Notes under the pieces: model-generated
Told to the model about the DNA's origin: nothing
The model's database searches: none
What the model saw: only the letters and a program-made list of their open reading frames with translations
Made by a program: the position numbers and the translations under genes
DNA from: Geothrix limicola
GTDB lineage: Bacteria; Acidobacteriota; Holophagae; Holophagales; Holophagaceae
NCBI RefSeq assembly: GCF_030268085.1
Contig: NZ_BSDE01000001.1
Coordinates: 868,001 to 932,000, forward strand
DNA: 64,000 nt
Direction: 5' to 3'
Shown: in pieces, positions 54,986-64,000 of the stretch
Numbering within the stretch: position 1 is the first letter of the stretch
Layout: the number at the start of each line of letters is the position of its first letter

Positions 54986-57900
54986 CTACCAGACCAGCTG
55001 GCCGAGCTTGCGGACGTAGACCACCGTTTCGCGGTTCACGCCGGTGGGTCCCCAGTAGTTGAAGTGGTAGGTGAACTGCCCGTAGCCGCCGACCATCAGG
55101 TTTGGTTTTAGCCGCGTCCGGGTGAGGCTGTTGTTCATGCCACCCCGCTTCATGCCGCGTAGGGGTGACTTGGGCACGCCGTAGGTGCGCTCGGTGGCGT
55201 GGTATTGGATGCAGGCGCCCTTGGGGATCCGGGCGCTCACGCAGCAGCGCACCACCACCACGCCGTTGTCGTTATGGACCTCCACCCAGTCGTTGTCCTT
55301 GAGGCCGATGGAGGCGGCATCCTCCTCGCTGAGCCACAGGGGATCCATGCCGCGGGACAGCGTGGTCATGCGCTCCGTGTCGCCGTAGGTGGAGTGGATG
55401 TGCCACTTGCCGTGCGGCGTGAGGAAGTTGAGCAGGAGCGTCTTCCCTTCCCGCTTGGAGCAGCGGAGGTCGCCGAGGATCTGGGCCGGCGGCGTGGGTT
55501 TGTAGGTTGGCAGGTGCTCGCCGAAGGCCAGGTACCCCTCATGATCCAGGTAGCAGTGCTGGCGGCCCGTGAGGGTGCGCCAGGGCACCATGCGCTCGAC
55601 GTTGTAGGTGAAGGCCGAATAGGGCCGCTTCTCATCCACGAGCCCCGACCAGCAGGGGCTGTTGATGACGCGGCGGGGCTGGGAGAGCAGATCCTTGTAG
55701 GTGCGCTTGATGCCACGGTAGGGCTCAGCCAGGTCCTTGAGGGGCAGGCCCGTGCGCCCCTCCATGAACTGGTAGGCCCGGTAGGCCAGTTCGCCGTTGC
55801 ATTCGGGCGCCAGGTGCAGGAGCACGTTGGCGGCATGGACATCCTCTTCCAGGCTGGGGCGGGCCTGGCCTTCCACCACCACCGTGGGGTGGGTGTTCAG
55901 CATGTCGTCGTAGATGTCGGCGATGGGATATTTCACGCCGTGGGCGCCGAGGCCTTGCTCGCGCACCATGGGCCCAAGCGAAATGAACTTCTCGTAGACG
56001 GTCTTGTAGTCCCGGGTCACCAGCTTCAGGCCCGGCATCGTTTTACCGGGAATGGCTTCGCACTCGCCGGCCATCCAATCCTTGATGTGGGGCTGGGCGA
56101 TCTCCGCCGGTGAATCATGGGACAGCGGCGAAGACACCAGATCCTCGATGGGATCGGGCAGGTGCTTGGCGGCCAGGTCGCTCACCACCTTGGCCATGTA
56201 TTTGAAGATGTCCCAGTCGCTGCGAGATTCCCAACAGGGCGGCACGGCCGCGGACAGCGGGTTGATGAAGCTGTGCATGTCCGTGGAATTCAGATCCGTC
56301 TTTTCGTACCAGGTGGCCGTGGGCAGCACGATGTCGCTGTAGAGCGCCGAAGTGTCCATGCGGAAGTTGATGTCGACGACCAAGTCCATCTTCCCGGTCA
56401 CCGTGGGGCGCCAGGTCACGTCCTTGCAGGTGCCTTCAGCCACCTCTTCGGCAATGGCGTTGCTGTGGGTGCCAAGGTAATGCTTGAGGAAGAACTCGTG
56501 ACCCTTGGCCGACGTGCCGATGGCGTTGCCCCGCCAGATGAACCAGACGCGTGGCCAGTTTTCCTGGGCGTCGGGATCCTCCACGGAGAAGCGGAGATCC
56601 TTCTTCTTCAGGCGGGAAACCGTGCTGGCGATGATGGCCGCCTCGTCCTTGGCGCCGGCCTTCCGGGCATCGGCCACCACGGACATGGGACTTTCGTTGT
56701 ACTGCGGGTAGAAGGGCAACCAGCCGCTGCGAACGGCCCGGGTCTGCATGTTCATGCAGTGGCCTTCCACCAGCTCGCTGCCGTCCGGCACCGTGTTGTA
56801 GGCCTTGAACTCCTTCTCGTAGCGCCACTGGTCCGAGTTGACGTAGTGCCAGCTGGGGCCGTTCTGAAGGCGGTTCACGGGGATCCAGTCCCGGGCCATG
56901 GCGATGGCCGACCAGGACGCCACGGGCGCCAGCTTCTCCTGTCCCACATAGTGGGCGAGGCCGCCGCCGTTGGTGCCGATGCAGCCGCAGAAGACCAAGG
57001 CGTGCTGCGCGGCGCGGTAGATGAGGTTGTTGTGGTACCAATGGTTGATGCCCGCGCCGATGATGACGGTGCACTTGCCCTTGGTGAGTTCGGCCGTGCG
57101 AGCCCATTCGCGGGCGAAACGCAGGACGTTCTCGCGCGACAGGCCCGTGATGCGCTCCTGCCAGGCCGGTGTGTAGACGGCCGCCCCGTCGTTGTAATCC
57201 TTTGGATAGGCGCCGCCCAGACCGCGTTCCACGCCGAATTGGGCCATGAGCAGGTCGTAGACGGTGGTGACGAGGGCCGTGCCGCCATCGGCCAGCGCGA
57301 CGCGTCGCACGGGCACACCGCGCAGGAACGTTTTCCCATCGGCGAAATCATCGAACTGAACCTGCTCGGATCCCTGACCCAAAAAAGTCAGCGAAGGGGC
57401 GATGGGGCTGTCGTCCTTGCCATCCTGCAGCAGCAGGTTCCACTCCCCCTGCTTGGTGCCCCAGCGGTGACCCACGGAGCCCTTGGGCATCTTCGGCGTC
57501 TGGCTGCCCTCGTCCCACATGAGGAACTTCCACTCGCCGTGTTCCTCGTTCGCGTACTTCGCAAGGCGTCCCGCTCGCAGCAACTGGCCCGGACGGTATC
57601 CGCCGTTCGTTTCCGTCAGTTCCACCAGGAAGGGACCGTCCGTGTAGGTCTTCTGGTAGTCCAGGAAGAAGGGCACCTGCTTCTGATGGTGGAACTCGGT
57701 GAGGATGACGTGGTTCACGGCCATCCAGAAGGCGCCGTCCTGGCCCTGGTGCACGGGCATCCACTCGTCGGCGTACTTGGCCACTTGGTTGAAGTCGGGG
57801 CTGAACACCACCATCTTCGTGCCGTTGTGGCGGCTTTCGGCGGCGAAGTGGCAGTCCGGCGTGCGGGTCATGTTCAGATTCGAGCCCATGACGGCCAGGA

Positions 57901-58612
57901 ACTTCGCGTTGTACCAGTCGGCGCTTTCCTGCACGTCCGTCTGCTCGCCCCACATCTCGGGGCTGCTGGGCGGCAGGTCGCAGTACCAGTCGTAGAAGCT
58001 GAGGTTGGTGCCGCCCATGAGCTGGATGAAGCGCGAACCCGCGGCGTAGCTCAGCATGGACATGGCCGGGATCGGACTGAAGCCCGCGATGCGATCGGGA
58101 CCATGGGTCTTGATGGTGTGGATGTTGGCCGCGGCGATGAGTTCGGCCGCCTGCTCCCAGGAAGCGCGGCGGAAGCCTCCCTTGCCCCGGGCGCGCTGGT
58201 AGCGGGCCCGCTTGTCGGGATCATTCTGGATGCTGGCCCAGGCCGCCACGGGGTCCTGGTGCTTGCCCTTGGCCTCTTCCCAGAGATCCATGAGGGCGCC
58301 CCGCAGGTAGGGGAACTTCACCCGCAGCGGGCTGTAAAGGTACCAGCTGAAGCTGATGCCGCGCTGGCAACCTCGGGGTTCGTAGGGCGGTACCTTCTCA
58401 TCCAGCATCGGATAGTCGGTCACCTGCATTTCCCAGGTGACGATGCCTTCCTTCACGTAGATGTTCCAGCCGCAGCTGCCCGTGCAGTTCACGCCGTGGG
58501 TGCTGCGCACGACCTTGTCGTGGGCCCAGCGGTTCCGGTAGAACTCCTCCCAGGAGCGGGTTTCGGGATCGACGATATCGGTGATCCAGTGGCTCTGCTT
58601 GCGCTCGGTCAT
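54986..58612 (-). CDS. narG: Respiratory nitrate reductase alpha subunit
   Basis: The 1208-residue catalytic subunit matches NarG along its length: FS0 cluster site His39-x3-Cys43-x3-Cys47-x33-Cys81, Mo-ligand Asp211 in [20 protein letters not shown], and HxxNNLIYR and [13 protein letters not shown] pterin regions. NarG reduces nitrate to nitrite with bis-MGD. No Tat signal is visible ([18 protein letters not shown]), so the active site faces the cytoplasm as in E. coli. Its expression is probably tied to the Rrf2 regulator and nitrate transporters encoded divergently. Confidence 0.97.
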   Translation of the reverse strand: MTERKQSHWITDIVDPETRSWEEFYRNRWAHDKVVRSTHGVNCTGSCGWNIYVKEGIVTWEMQVTDYPMLDEKVPPYEPRGCQRGISFSWYLYSPLRVKFPYLRGALMDLWEEAKGKHQDPVAAWASIQNDPDKRARYQRARGKGGFRRASWEQAAELIAAANIHTIKTHGPDRIAGFSPIPAMSMLSYAAGSRFIQLMGGTNLSFYDWYCDLPPSSPEMWGEQTDVQESADWYNAKFLAVMGSNLNMTRTPDCHFAAESRHNGTKMVVFSPDFNQVAKYADEWMPVHQGQDGAFWMAVNHVILTEFHHQKQVPFFLDYQKTYTDGPFLVELTETNGGYRPGQLLRAGRLAKYANEEHGEWKFLMWDEGSQTPKMPKGSVGHRWGTKQGEWNLLLQDGKDDSPIAPSLTFLGQGSEQVQFDDFADGKTFLRGVPVRRVALADGGTALVTTVYDLLMAQFGVERGLGGAYPKDYNDGAAVYTPAWQERITGLSRENVLRFAREWARTAELTKGKCTVIIGAGINHWYHNNLIYRAAQHALVFCGCIGTNGGGLAHYVGQEKLAPVASWSAIAMARDWIPVNRLQNGPSWHYVNSDQWRYEKEFKAYNTVPDGSELVEGHCMNMQTRAVRSGWLPFYPQYNESPMSVVADARKAGAKDEAAIIASTVSRLKKKDLRFSVEDPDAQENWPRVWFIWRGNAIGTSAKGHEFFLKHYLGTHSNAIAEEVAEGTCKDVTWRPTVTGKMDLVVDINFRMDTSALYSDIVLPTATWYEKTDLNSTDMHSFINPLSAAVPPCWESRSDWDIFKYMAKVVSDLAAKHLPDPIEDLVSSPLSHDSPAEIAQPHIKDWMAGECEAIPGKTMPGLKLVTRDYKTVYEKFISLGPMVREQGLGAHGVKYPIADIYDDMLNTHPTVVVEGQARPSLEEDVHAANVLLHLAPECNGELAYRAYQFMEGRTGLPLKDLAEPYRGIKRTYKDLLSQPRRVINSPCWSGLVDEKRPYSAFTYNVERMVPWRTLTGRQHCYLDHEGYLAFGEHLPTYKPTPPAQILGDLRCSKREGKTLLLNFLTPHGKWHIHSTYGDTERMTTLSRGMDPLWLSEEDAASIGLKDNDWVEVHNDNGVVVVRCCVSARIPKGACIQYHATERTYGVPKSPLRGMKRGGMNNSLTRTRLKPNLMVGGYGQFTYHFNYWGPTGVNRETVVYVRKLGQLVW

Positions 58613-58628
58613 GTGAGTTCCTTCGGGA

Positions 58629-59438
58629 TCAACGGCGGGGCTTGAGGTTGCGGCGCAGGCCGCGGAAGCGCTTGCGGCCCAGGCGGCCCGCCAGCAGCAT
58701 CCCCGAAACCAATCCGACGATGCCGAGGACGGGGAAGGCCATGTCGGTGCGCGCCGGAGGCTGGGAGGCGATGCTCTTCAGGAACGCCCCCACGGCGAAG
58801 GCTTCCTCGCCCGTGAGCGGGGTCTTTTGGAAGACGCCCTGCATGGTCGGGAATGCGGGATTCTCGATGGCCGAAACCAGGCCCACGCCGAGTTTTCCTG
58901 AAGCCCCCGTGAGGTCCGGGCCCAGGCGGCCGCCGCCGAATCCGCCGAGGCCCTGGGCGCTGTGGCAGGAGAGGCAGGCGGGCGCCCCCGACTTGAAACG
59001 CGAAAGCCCGAGGAAGAGCCGCTGGCCCTGGCGGATATCCTCGGGCGTGGCCTGCCGGGCGATGGCTGCGGTGCCCAGGGTCTTGCCCGAGGCCGTGTAG
59101 TCGTCGATGAGCTTCAACAAGGCCAGGGATTCGGCGGCGGTCACGCCGAGGTCGGGCATCCGCGTGCCGTTGAATTCGCGAAGCAGGGCCGCAGCCGTCG
59201 CATCGCCGCCATCCAGTTGGGCCGATGGCATCTGGATGAATCGGGAGGACCAATCGTGGGGGCGGCGCTGGCCGAGCCCCTTCAAATCGGGACCCACCTT
59301 CCGGCCGGCGCCGATGGTGTGGCAGCTCATGCAGCTCTTCCGGAACTGGGATTCTGCATCCTGGGCGCCCAGCGGCTGGGACCATGGGAGGAGCAGAGTG
59401 GCCAGCAATACCAGTCGTGGCGCGGGCTTGGGAAACAC
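58629..59438 (-). CDS. Membrane-anchored diheme cytochrome c (NarC-like)
   Basis: A 269-residue protein with a signal peptide (about 8-25, cleavage near GAQ), two cytochrome c domains (CMSCH at 36-40; CLSCH at 155-159) and a C-terminal TM anchor (about 235-255) with a basic tail. In Thermus a cytochrome c gene narC likewise precedes narG; this may play the same role as periplasmic electron mediator. It uses a GTG start with a strong GAGGAGG site. It is the first gene of the nar-act unit. Confidence 0.82.
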   Translation of the reverse strand: MFPKPAPRLVLLATLLLPWSQPLGAQDAESQFRKSCMSCHTIGAGRKVGPDLKGLGQRRPHDWSSRFIQMPSAQLDGGDATAAALLREFNGTRMPDLGVTAAESLALLKLIDDYTASGKTLGTAAIARQATPEDIRQGQRLFLGLSRFKSGAPACLSCHSAQGLGGFGGGRLGPDLTGASGKLGVGLVSAIENPAFPTMQGVFQKTPLTGEEAFAVGAFLKSIASQPPARTDMAFPVLGIVGLVSGMLLAGRLGRKRFRGLRRNLKPRR

Positions 59439-59733
59439 GGCACCTCCTCGACGGAGCGGTCCGCGTCTGGGGCGGACATATTTAAGATGAATGATTCGGA
59501 AATATTTTCAAAAGTATGGAGCTCGATCTCCCCATTGCGCAAGGGGTATTGTCGAAAATAAACAGATGTGATTTGTTTTGTTTATTTATTGTTTTAATTG
59601 TAGTTAACAAATATTAATAACCCGTGTCGCCTTCGAAGCTCTCCTAAAGTCACGAGCCGGCAGACCCCTGGCTGGCGAACATCAGCCCGCCCCCTCAGAA
59701 GGCGAATTTCAAAAAAATGAGAAAAATCGGGCA
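59439..59733. promoter_or_regulatory. Divergent regulatory region of the nar-act operon and rrf2 gene
   Basis: Two AT-rich tracts lie in this gap: 59548-59620 and 59700-59798. A dyad CCC-n-TTGCGCAA-n-GGG is at 59531-59546. On the minus strand TACCCCT (59541-59547) matches the NarL/NarP heptamer TACYYMT. No canonical FNR box was found. The region from 59621 to 59700 looks featureless. Confidence 0.45.
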
Positions 59734-59761
59734 TTGTGCTTCGTGCAGTCGCAATTATATT
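59734..59761 (+). promoter_or_regulatory. Candidate promoter of the Rrf2-family gene
   Basis: TTGTGC (59734-59739), a 16-base spacer and TATATT (59756-59761) lie about 38 bases before the ATG. Confidence 0.4.
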
Positions 59762-59798
59762 CAGATTAATAATTCTTTAATAATGACATGGAAGGTCT

Positions 59799-60284
59799 AT
59801 GCATCATTCCGATCCCGGCCTGCCCCCATCGCGTAGCCTCTTCCACGCGCCCACCCGTTACGCGCTGCAAGCCCTGGTGCGGATGCCGCATGATGGCACC
59901 TACCGCCTGGCGCGGAGTCTGGCCCGCGAACTCGGCCTGCCCGGACCCTTCCTAGCCAAGATCCTTCAGACCCTAGGACACGCTGGAATCCTGGAATCCC
60001 ATCGAGGCCCCTCGGGTGGATTTCGCCTGAACCGCGCTCCTGAGCACATTTCCCTCAAGGAGATCGTGGTGGCCATGGAAGGGCCCGAACCCTTCGAGGC
60101 CTGCCTTCTGGGCCATCACGGTGGCGAGGACGGATGCCGGTGCCCCATCCGCCCCACCTGGGACATCCTTCAGAACCTCCTGACCACGGTGCTGGCCACG
60201 ACCTCTCTCCGAGACCTCCAATCCTCCCAGGATTGGTCCCACCGTCCGGACGACCCGGACCGCCCCTTCGCCGCTCCTGTGTAA
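59799..60284 (+). CDS. Rrf2-family (NsrR/IscR-like) transcriptional regulator
   Basis: A 161-residue protein with an Rrf2 winged helix (YALQALVRMPHDGTYRLARSLARELGLPGPFLAKILQTLGHAGILESHRGPSGGFRL region, about 20-80) and three cysteines downstream (Cys102, Cys113, Cys115) that could hold an Fe-S cluster, as in NsrR or IscR. Members sense nitric oxide, redox or iron. It lies between the nar-act operon and the narK-type genes, so NO- or nitrate-linked control is a natural guess. A 12-bp perfect palindrome follows its stop. Confidence 0.85.
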   Translation: MHHSDPGLPPSRSLFHAPTRYALQALVRMPHDGTYRLARSLARELGLPGPFLAKILQTLGHAGILESHRGPSGGFRLNRAPEHISLKEIVVAMEGPEPFEACLLGHHGGEDGCRCPIRPTWDILQNLLTTVLATTSLRDLQSSQDWSHRPDDPDRPFAAPV

Positions 60285-60291
60285 GTTTGAT

Positions 60292-60303
60292 GATCACGTG
60301 ATC
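60292..60303. promoter_or_regulatory. Perfect 12-bp palindrome upstream of narK
   Basis: GATCACGTGATC sits between the Rrf2-family gene and the first NarK-type gene, about 75 bases before the narK ATG and ahead of an AT-rich GGATTAAATATT stretch that may hold the -10. It is a candidate operator for a dimeric regulator. Confidence 0.45.
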
Positions 60304-60377
60304 CGAATCACTTTTTCACCCCGCCATTTTCTTTGGATTTAGGATTAAATATTCCGATTTGAAACCTCGGAGCCCCC

Positions 60378-61904
60378 ATGTCCGAACGATCCCAAGCCGT
60401 CACCGCCCTGGCCATGAGCACCTTGGCCTTCACGTTCTGTTTCGCCGTCTGGACGCTCAACGGGGTTCTCGTCACCTTCCTGGTGGAGAACGGCCTGTTC
60501 CGGTGGGACACGGCTCAGATCGGCTGGCTCATCGGGATTCCCGTGCTCACGGGTTCCATCATGCGCCTGCCCGTGGGCCTGCTGACGGACCGCTTCGGCG
60601 GCCGGAAGGTCTACACGATCCTCCTGCTCCTTTCCGCCTTGCCCACCTGGCTGCTGGGCAGCGTGCACGACTACCAGGGCTTCCTCCTGGCCTCCCTTGG
60701 CTTCGGTCTCTCCGGCGCGGCCTTCGCGGTGGGCATCGCCTATTCCAGTGTGTGGTTCAGCAAGGCGCGCCAGGGCACGGCCCTGGGCATCTTCGGCGCG
60801 GGCAACGCGGGGTCGGCCATCACCAGCATGGGCGCGCCGCTCCTCTTGAAGAAGCTCACGTCGGGTGGTGCGAACCTGGAGGCCTGGCGCACCCTGCCTC
60901 GGATCTACGCCATGGTCCTGCTGGTCATGGGCGTGTCCTTCTTCCTCCTCACCCACGAAAAGAAGGCCGAGGGCGCCAAGGGCAAGTCCTTCGCACAGAT
61001 GCTCACGCCCCTGCGCAACGTCCGCGTGTGGCGCTTCGGGCTCTACTACTTCCTCGTCTTCGGTTGCTTCGTGGCCCTGGCCCAGTGGCTGATCCCCTAC
61101 TACGTGGGCGTCTACGGCATGAGCCTCGTCATGGCGGGCCTCCTGGCCTCCCTGTTCAGCCTGCCCTCGGGCCTCATCCGCGCCGCGGGCGGCTGGATGT
61201 CGGACCGCTTCGGCGCCCGCACGGTCATGTACTGGACCTTCGGCCTCAGCATCTTCGCCTGTGCGGCTCTGATGGTGCCGCGCATGTCCATCGAAAGTCC
61301 CGGCCCCTCGGTGCTCGCTCAGTTCGGCGGCGTCGTCACTGAAGTCCACCCCGGGCATATCACCGTGGGCGAAACAACCTATCCGCTGCGCACGAAGGCC
61401 GCCGAGCCAGAGCTTCGCAACGAGCAGATGCTCGTGCTGCCCCAGAGTCGCTTCTGGCAGAGCCCCGTGGTGAAGGTCGGCGACCGCGTGAAGAAGAAAC
61501 AACTGCTGGCTTCGGGCACCACCCATGTGTTTTTCCAGGCCAATGTCTGGATCTTCACCTTCCTCGTCTTCCTGGTGGGCATCGTCTGGGGCATCGGAAA
61601 GGCGGCCGTCTACCGCTACATCCCGGACTACTTCCCCGACGAGGTGGGCGTGGTCGGCGGCATCGTCGGCGTCATCGGCGGCCTGGGCGGCTTCGCGGGG
61701 CCCATCCTCTTCGGCTACCTGCTGCGCGCCACGGGGCTGTGGACAACCATGTGGGTGTTCCTCATGGGCCTTTCCGCCGTCTGTCTGATCTGGCTTCATA
61801 CGGTGGTGCGGCGCATCACCCGCGAGCAGAATGAAACCTTCTTCACCCGTTTCGAACACCATGCCCCGGCCATCTCCCCCGATGATGCCGTCGAACCCGC
61901 CTGA
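60378..61904 (+). CDS. NarK-type nitrate/nitrite MFS transporter with loop insertion
   Basis: The 508-residue MFS protein has 12 TM helices and NarK signatures GVAYSSVWFSK-type and GIFGAGNAGSAITSMGAP (137-154). It imports nitrate or exchanges nitrate for nitrite. Between helices 8/9 lies a stretch of about 85 residues (304-389) not usual in E. coli NarK. It includes VVKVGDRVKKKQLLASG (364-380), the pattern of a lipoyl/HlyD-like barrel-sandwich strand, and FFQANVWIF leads back into the membrane. Divergent from nar and just upstream of a second narK-type gene. Confidence 0.85.
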   Translation: MSERSQAVTALAMSTLAFTFCFAVWTLNGVLVTFLVENGLFRWDTAQIGWLIGIPVLTGSIMRLPVGLLTDRFGGRKVYTILLLLSALPTWLLGSVHDYQGFLLASLGFGLSGAAFAVGIAYSSVWFSKARQGTALGIFGAGNAGSAITSMGAPLLLKKLTSGGANLEAWRTLPRIYAMVLLVMGVSFFLLTHEKKAEGAKGKSFAQMLTPLRNVRVWRFGLYYFLVFGCFVALAQWLIPYYVGVYGMSLVMAGLLASLFSLPSGLIRAAGGWMSDRFGARTVMYWTFGLSIFACAALMVPRMSIESPGPSVLAQFGGVVTEVHPGHITVGETTYPLRTKAAEPELRNEQMLVLPQSRFWQSPVVKVGDRVKKKQLLASGTTHVFFQANVWIFTFLVFLVGIVWGIGKAAVYRYIPDYFPDEVGVVGGIVGVIGGLGGFAGPILFGYLLRATGLWTTMWVFLMGLSAVCLIWLHTVVRRITREQNETFFTRFEHHAPAISPDDAVEPA

Positions 61905-61921
61905 ACCGCCCAGGAGAATCC

Positions 61922-63451
61922 ATGGCCAAGCTCACCAACTGGAAACCTGAAGATCCCCAGGCCTGGGCTGCCGGCGGCAGCCGCACTGCCTGGCGGAACC
62001 TTTCGATCTCCGTGCCCGCCCTGCTCTCGGCCTTCTGCATCTGGATGTTCTGGAGCGTGCTGACGGTGCGCATGAAGGAGGCAGGCTTCCCCTTCACCGC
62101 CGCCCAGCTCTTCACCCTCATCAGCATCGCGGGGTTGAGCGGCGCCACGCTGCGCATCCCCAGCGCCTTCCTCGTCGGCCTGGCGGGAGGCCGCAACACC
62201 ATCGCCCTCACCACGGCCCTGCTCGTGGCTCCGGCCCTGGGCGCGGGCATCGCCCTGCAGGACAAGGCCACGCCCTTCGCTACCTTCGCGATCCTGGCGG
62301 CCCTCAGCGGCGTCGGCGGCGGCAACTTCGCTTCATCCATGGCCAATATCAACGGGTTCTTTCCCAAGCGCTTGGCGGGCCTCGCGCTGGGCCTGAACGC
62401 GGGCATCGGCAACCTGGGCGTGAGCATCATGCAGGTGCTCGTGCCAGCGGTCATGGGCGCGTCGATGTTCGGCGCCCTGGCCGGCGCACCCCACCTGAAC
62501 GCAGCGGGCCGCCAACTCTGGGTGCAGAACGGCGCCCTCGTCTGGGTGCCTTTCCTTGCCGTGCTGGCGGTGCTGGCCTGGTTCTTCATGGACAACCGCG
62601 AAGGCCAGGACTGCGAGCCCACGGGCCTCGCCCTGCTCAAGATCCTCGGCCTGCACCTCATTGGTTTCGCGGCCACGGCCATGGGCGTGATGCTGCTGCT
62701 CCGTTTCAAGCTCGGTCTGATGCTCCAGATGGGTGTGCTGGTGCTCACGATCCTCGTCTGCCTGGGCCTCATGAAGCTCCTGCCGGGCAAGATCAAGACG
62801 GGCCTGGACGCGCAGTTCGCCATCTTCCCCAAGAAGCACACCTGGATCATGACCGTGCTCTACCTCATGACCTTCGGAAGCTTCATCGGCTTCAGCTCCG
62901 CCCTGCCCCTGCTCATCAAGGTGGTCTTCGGCCGCTTCCCGGTGGGCGTGCTGAACCCGCACAGCCCCAACCCCCTGGCCTACGCCTTCCTCGGGCCCCT
63001 GGTGGGTTCCATCGTGCGGCCCATCGGCGGCCTGCTCTCGGACAAGTTCCGCGGCTCGCGCGTCACCCAGTGGGCCACCGTACTGATGATCCTCGGCGCC
63101 CTGGGTGTGGCGCACTTCGTCAAGCTGGCCCAGGCCGCGCCGGATCCGGCGGTCCACTTCATGCCCTTCCTCGTGCTCTTCCTGCTGCTCTTCGTGGCCT
63201 CGGGCCTGGGCAACGGCTCCACCTTCCAGATGGTGCCCTTCATCTTCGAGCCCAAGCTCGCGGGCCCGGTGTTGGGCTGGACATCGGCCGCGGCGGCCTA
63301 CGGCGCCTTCATCATTCCCGCCATCTTCAAGATCCAGGTGGATGCCGGCAAGGTGGAGGTGGCCCTCTATGGTTTCGCCCTCTTCTATGTGCTCTGCCTC
63401 GTCCTGAACTGGTACTACTACGCCCGGAAGAACGCCGAGGTGAAGTGCTAG
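61922..63451 (+). CDS. NarK-type nitrate/nitrite transporter
   Basis: A 509-residue MFS protein with more than 12 hydrophobic helices and the NNP-family motifs GVGGGNFASSMANINGFFPK and GLALGLNAGIGNLGVS. It differs from the upstream NarK and is probably the proton-coupled or antiporter counterpart, as in organisms with paired narK1/narK2. It follows 17 bases after the first transporter gene, so the two are co-transcribed. Confidence 0.9.
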   Translation: MAKLTNWKPEDPQAWAAGGSRTAWRNLSISVPALLSAFCIWMFWSVLTVRMKEAGFPFTAAQLFTLISIAGLSGATLRIPSAFLVGLAGGRNTIALTTALLVAPALGAGIALQDKATPFATFAILAALSGVGGGNFASSMANINGFFPKRLAGLALGLNAGIGNLGVSIMQVLVPAVMGASMFGALAGAPHLNAAGRQLWVQNGALVWVPFLAVLAVLAWFFMDNREGQDCEPTGLALLKILGLHLIGFAATAMGVMLLLRFKLGLMLQMGVLVLTILVCLGLMKLLPGKIKTGLDAQFAIFPKKHTWIMTVLYLMTFGSFIGFSSALPLLIKVVFGRFPVGVLNPHSPNPLAYAFLGPLVGSIVRPIGGLLSDKFRGSRVTQWATVLMILGALGVAHFVKLAQAAPDPAVHFMPFLVLFLLLFVASGLGNGSTFQMVPFIFEPKLAGPVLGWTSAAAAYGAFIIPAIFKIQVDAGKVEVALYGFALFYVLCLVLNWYYYARKNAEVKC

Positions 63452-63458
63452 GAAGCGT

Positions 63459-64000
63459 TCAGGCCCTCAGGACGACCTGGGCCTTCAGCGCCCGCTCATA
63501 GCGATGGTTGACCTCATCCCAGTTCACATTCTGGAAGAAGGCCTCGATGTACTTGGCTGCGGCTGCGCCGTAATCCATCTGGTAGGCGTGTTCGTACATG
63601 TCCATCACGAGCAGGGGCAGGCCTGCCGCGAGGGTCTGGCTGTGATCCCCTGCCCAGGATAGGCGCAGCTCGCCGCTGGGCAGGTGAAGGTCGAGGATGG
63701 CCCAGCCGCTGCCACCAGCCAGGCTCATCCCTAGCGCGCGGAAGGACTGCTCCCATGCGCCGAGCGAACCCCAGGTGGCCGCCAGGGCCTTGGAAACCGG
63801 GCCATCGGCCTTGCCATCGCCGCCCAGGTTGCCGAAGTAGGCCTCATGCAAGGTCATGGAGTTGGCGTAGGCCAGCTCTTTGGCGCGTAGACCACCCACC
63901 AGGAATCCCGGCGCGTCTTTCGTGGCCTTGGCCAGTTCGGCGCGTACGGCGTTCAGGTTCTTCACGGCCCCCGCGTAATTGTTGTCGTGGTGGGACACGA
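63459..64000 (-). CDS. Fe/Mn superoxide dismutase (5-prime end beyond window)
   Basis: The C-terminal part of a superoxide dismutase of about 180 visible residues: TLHEAYFGNLGG (metal His), GSGWAILDLHLPSGELRL, and VMDMYEHAYQMDYGAAAAKYIEAFFQNVNW with the DxxEHAY metal pair. The first His ligand and the N-terminus are upstream of the visible part, which runs off the right edge; the GTG at 63998 is probably internal. It removes superoxide in the cytoplasm. It is convergent with the second narK-type gene, 7 bases apart. Confidence 0.88.
   Translation of the reverse strand, partial: VSHHDNNYAGAVKNLNAVRAELAKATKDAPGFLVGGLRAKELAYANSMTLHEAYFGNLGGDGKADGPVSKALAATWGSLGAWEQSFRALGMSLAGGSGWAILDLHLPSGELRLSWAGDHSQTLAAGLPLLVMDMYEHAYQMDYGAAAAKYIEAFFQNVNWDEVNHRYERALKAQVVLRA

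Noticed and set aside
56117-58645. An 842-codon plus-strand frame opposite narG
   Set aside because: narG on the minus strand is fully supported by motifs. The frame is a compositional shadow with no ribosome site or recognisable protein.
59560-59620. An AT-rich tract that could be a horizontally acquired edge or replication origin
   Set aside because: It is short, lacks repeats such as DnaA boxes and fits a strong divergent promoter region.

Overview
The window is a GC-rich bacterial chromosome segment (ordinary genes end codons mostly in G/C) that reads like a lactate-using, nitrate-respiring, Gram-negative anaerobe or facultative organism. The Mla and Lpt outer-membrane systems, a cytochrome-linked alternative complex III, L/D-lactate utilisation, molybdate uptake, NarGHJI and the general style of the proteins fit Acidobacteriota, class Holophagae (Geothrix-like). 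That placement is an inference from gene content, not from a marker-gene comparison. No phage, IS element, CRISPR array or plasmid backbone was recognised.

Layout. 0-2.6 kb: a small stress-type group (CsbD-like protein, 49-residue membrane peptide, FtsH-like membrane protease). 2.7-18.6 kb: almost entirely minus-strand housekeeping genes: an outer-membrane barrel, tRNA-Gln, SpoVG, PgeF, a PBP7-type peptidase, UbiA prenyltransferase, a DUF116 protein, MlaD/F/E, GlmU, a degenerate hybrid sensor, a class IV aminotransferase, PdxA with an insertion, an Hfq-like protein with a long N-terminal tail, and a NtrB/PilS-type kinase. 18.6-25.4 kb: Fur-family regulator, tRNA-Gly and tRNA-Cys followed by an unusual duplicated repeat, membrane protein, mnmA, an LptF-LptG fusion, kdsD, a LON-domain protein and tRNA-Ile2.

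25.5-33.9 kb is a lactate regulon: a divergently transcribed FadR/GntR regulator, a perfect 11-bp operator TGGTCTGACCA, lactate permease, a large FAD/Fe-S D-lactate dehydrogenase and LutABC. tRNA-Met follows, again with a tRNA-derived repeat. A six-hairpin glycosidase-like protein lies at 34.3-35.9 kb. 35.9-39.7 kb holds molybdenum functions (MobA divergent from ModABC-MobB), which supply the two molybdoenzyme clusters that follow.

40.0-44.8 kb (plus strand) encodes a cytochrome-b-like membrane protein with a zinc ribbon, a Nas/Nap-class molybdopterin oxidoreductase, a four-cluster ferredoxin subunit, a Tat-type Rieske protein and a small membrane protein: a coherent but unfamiliar electron-transfer module. 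44.97-59.4 kb (minus strand) is one tightly packed unit of diheme cytochrome c, NarGHJI, then pentaheme ActA, ActB, ActC, a fused ActD-ActE and ActF. Nitrate reductase and alternative complex III are joined by a 4-bp gene overlap. Divergent from it are an Rrf2-family regulator and two NarK-type transporters, the first with an unusual periplasmic-type insertion. The window ends inside an Fe/Mn superoxide dismutase gene.
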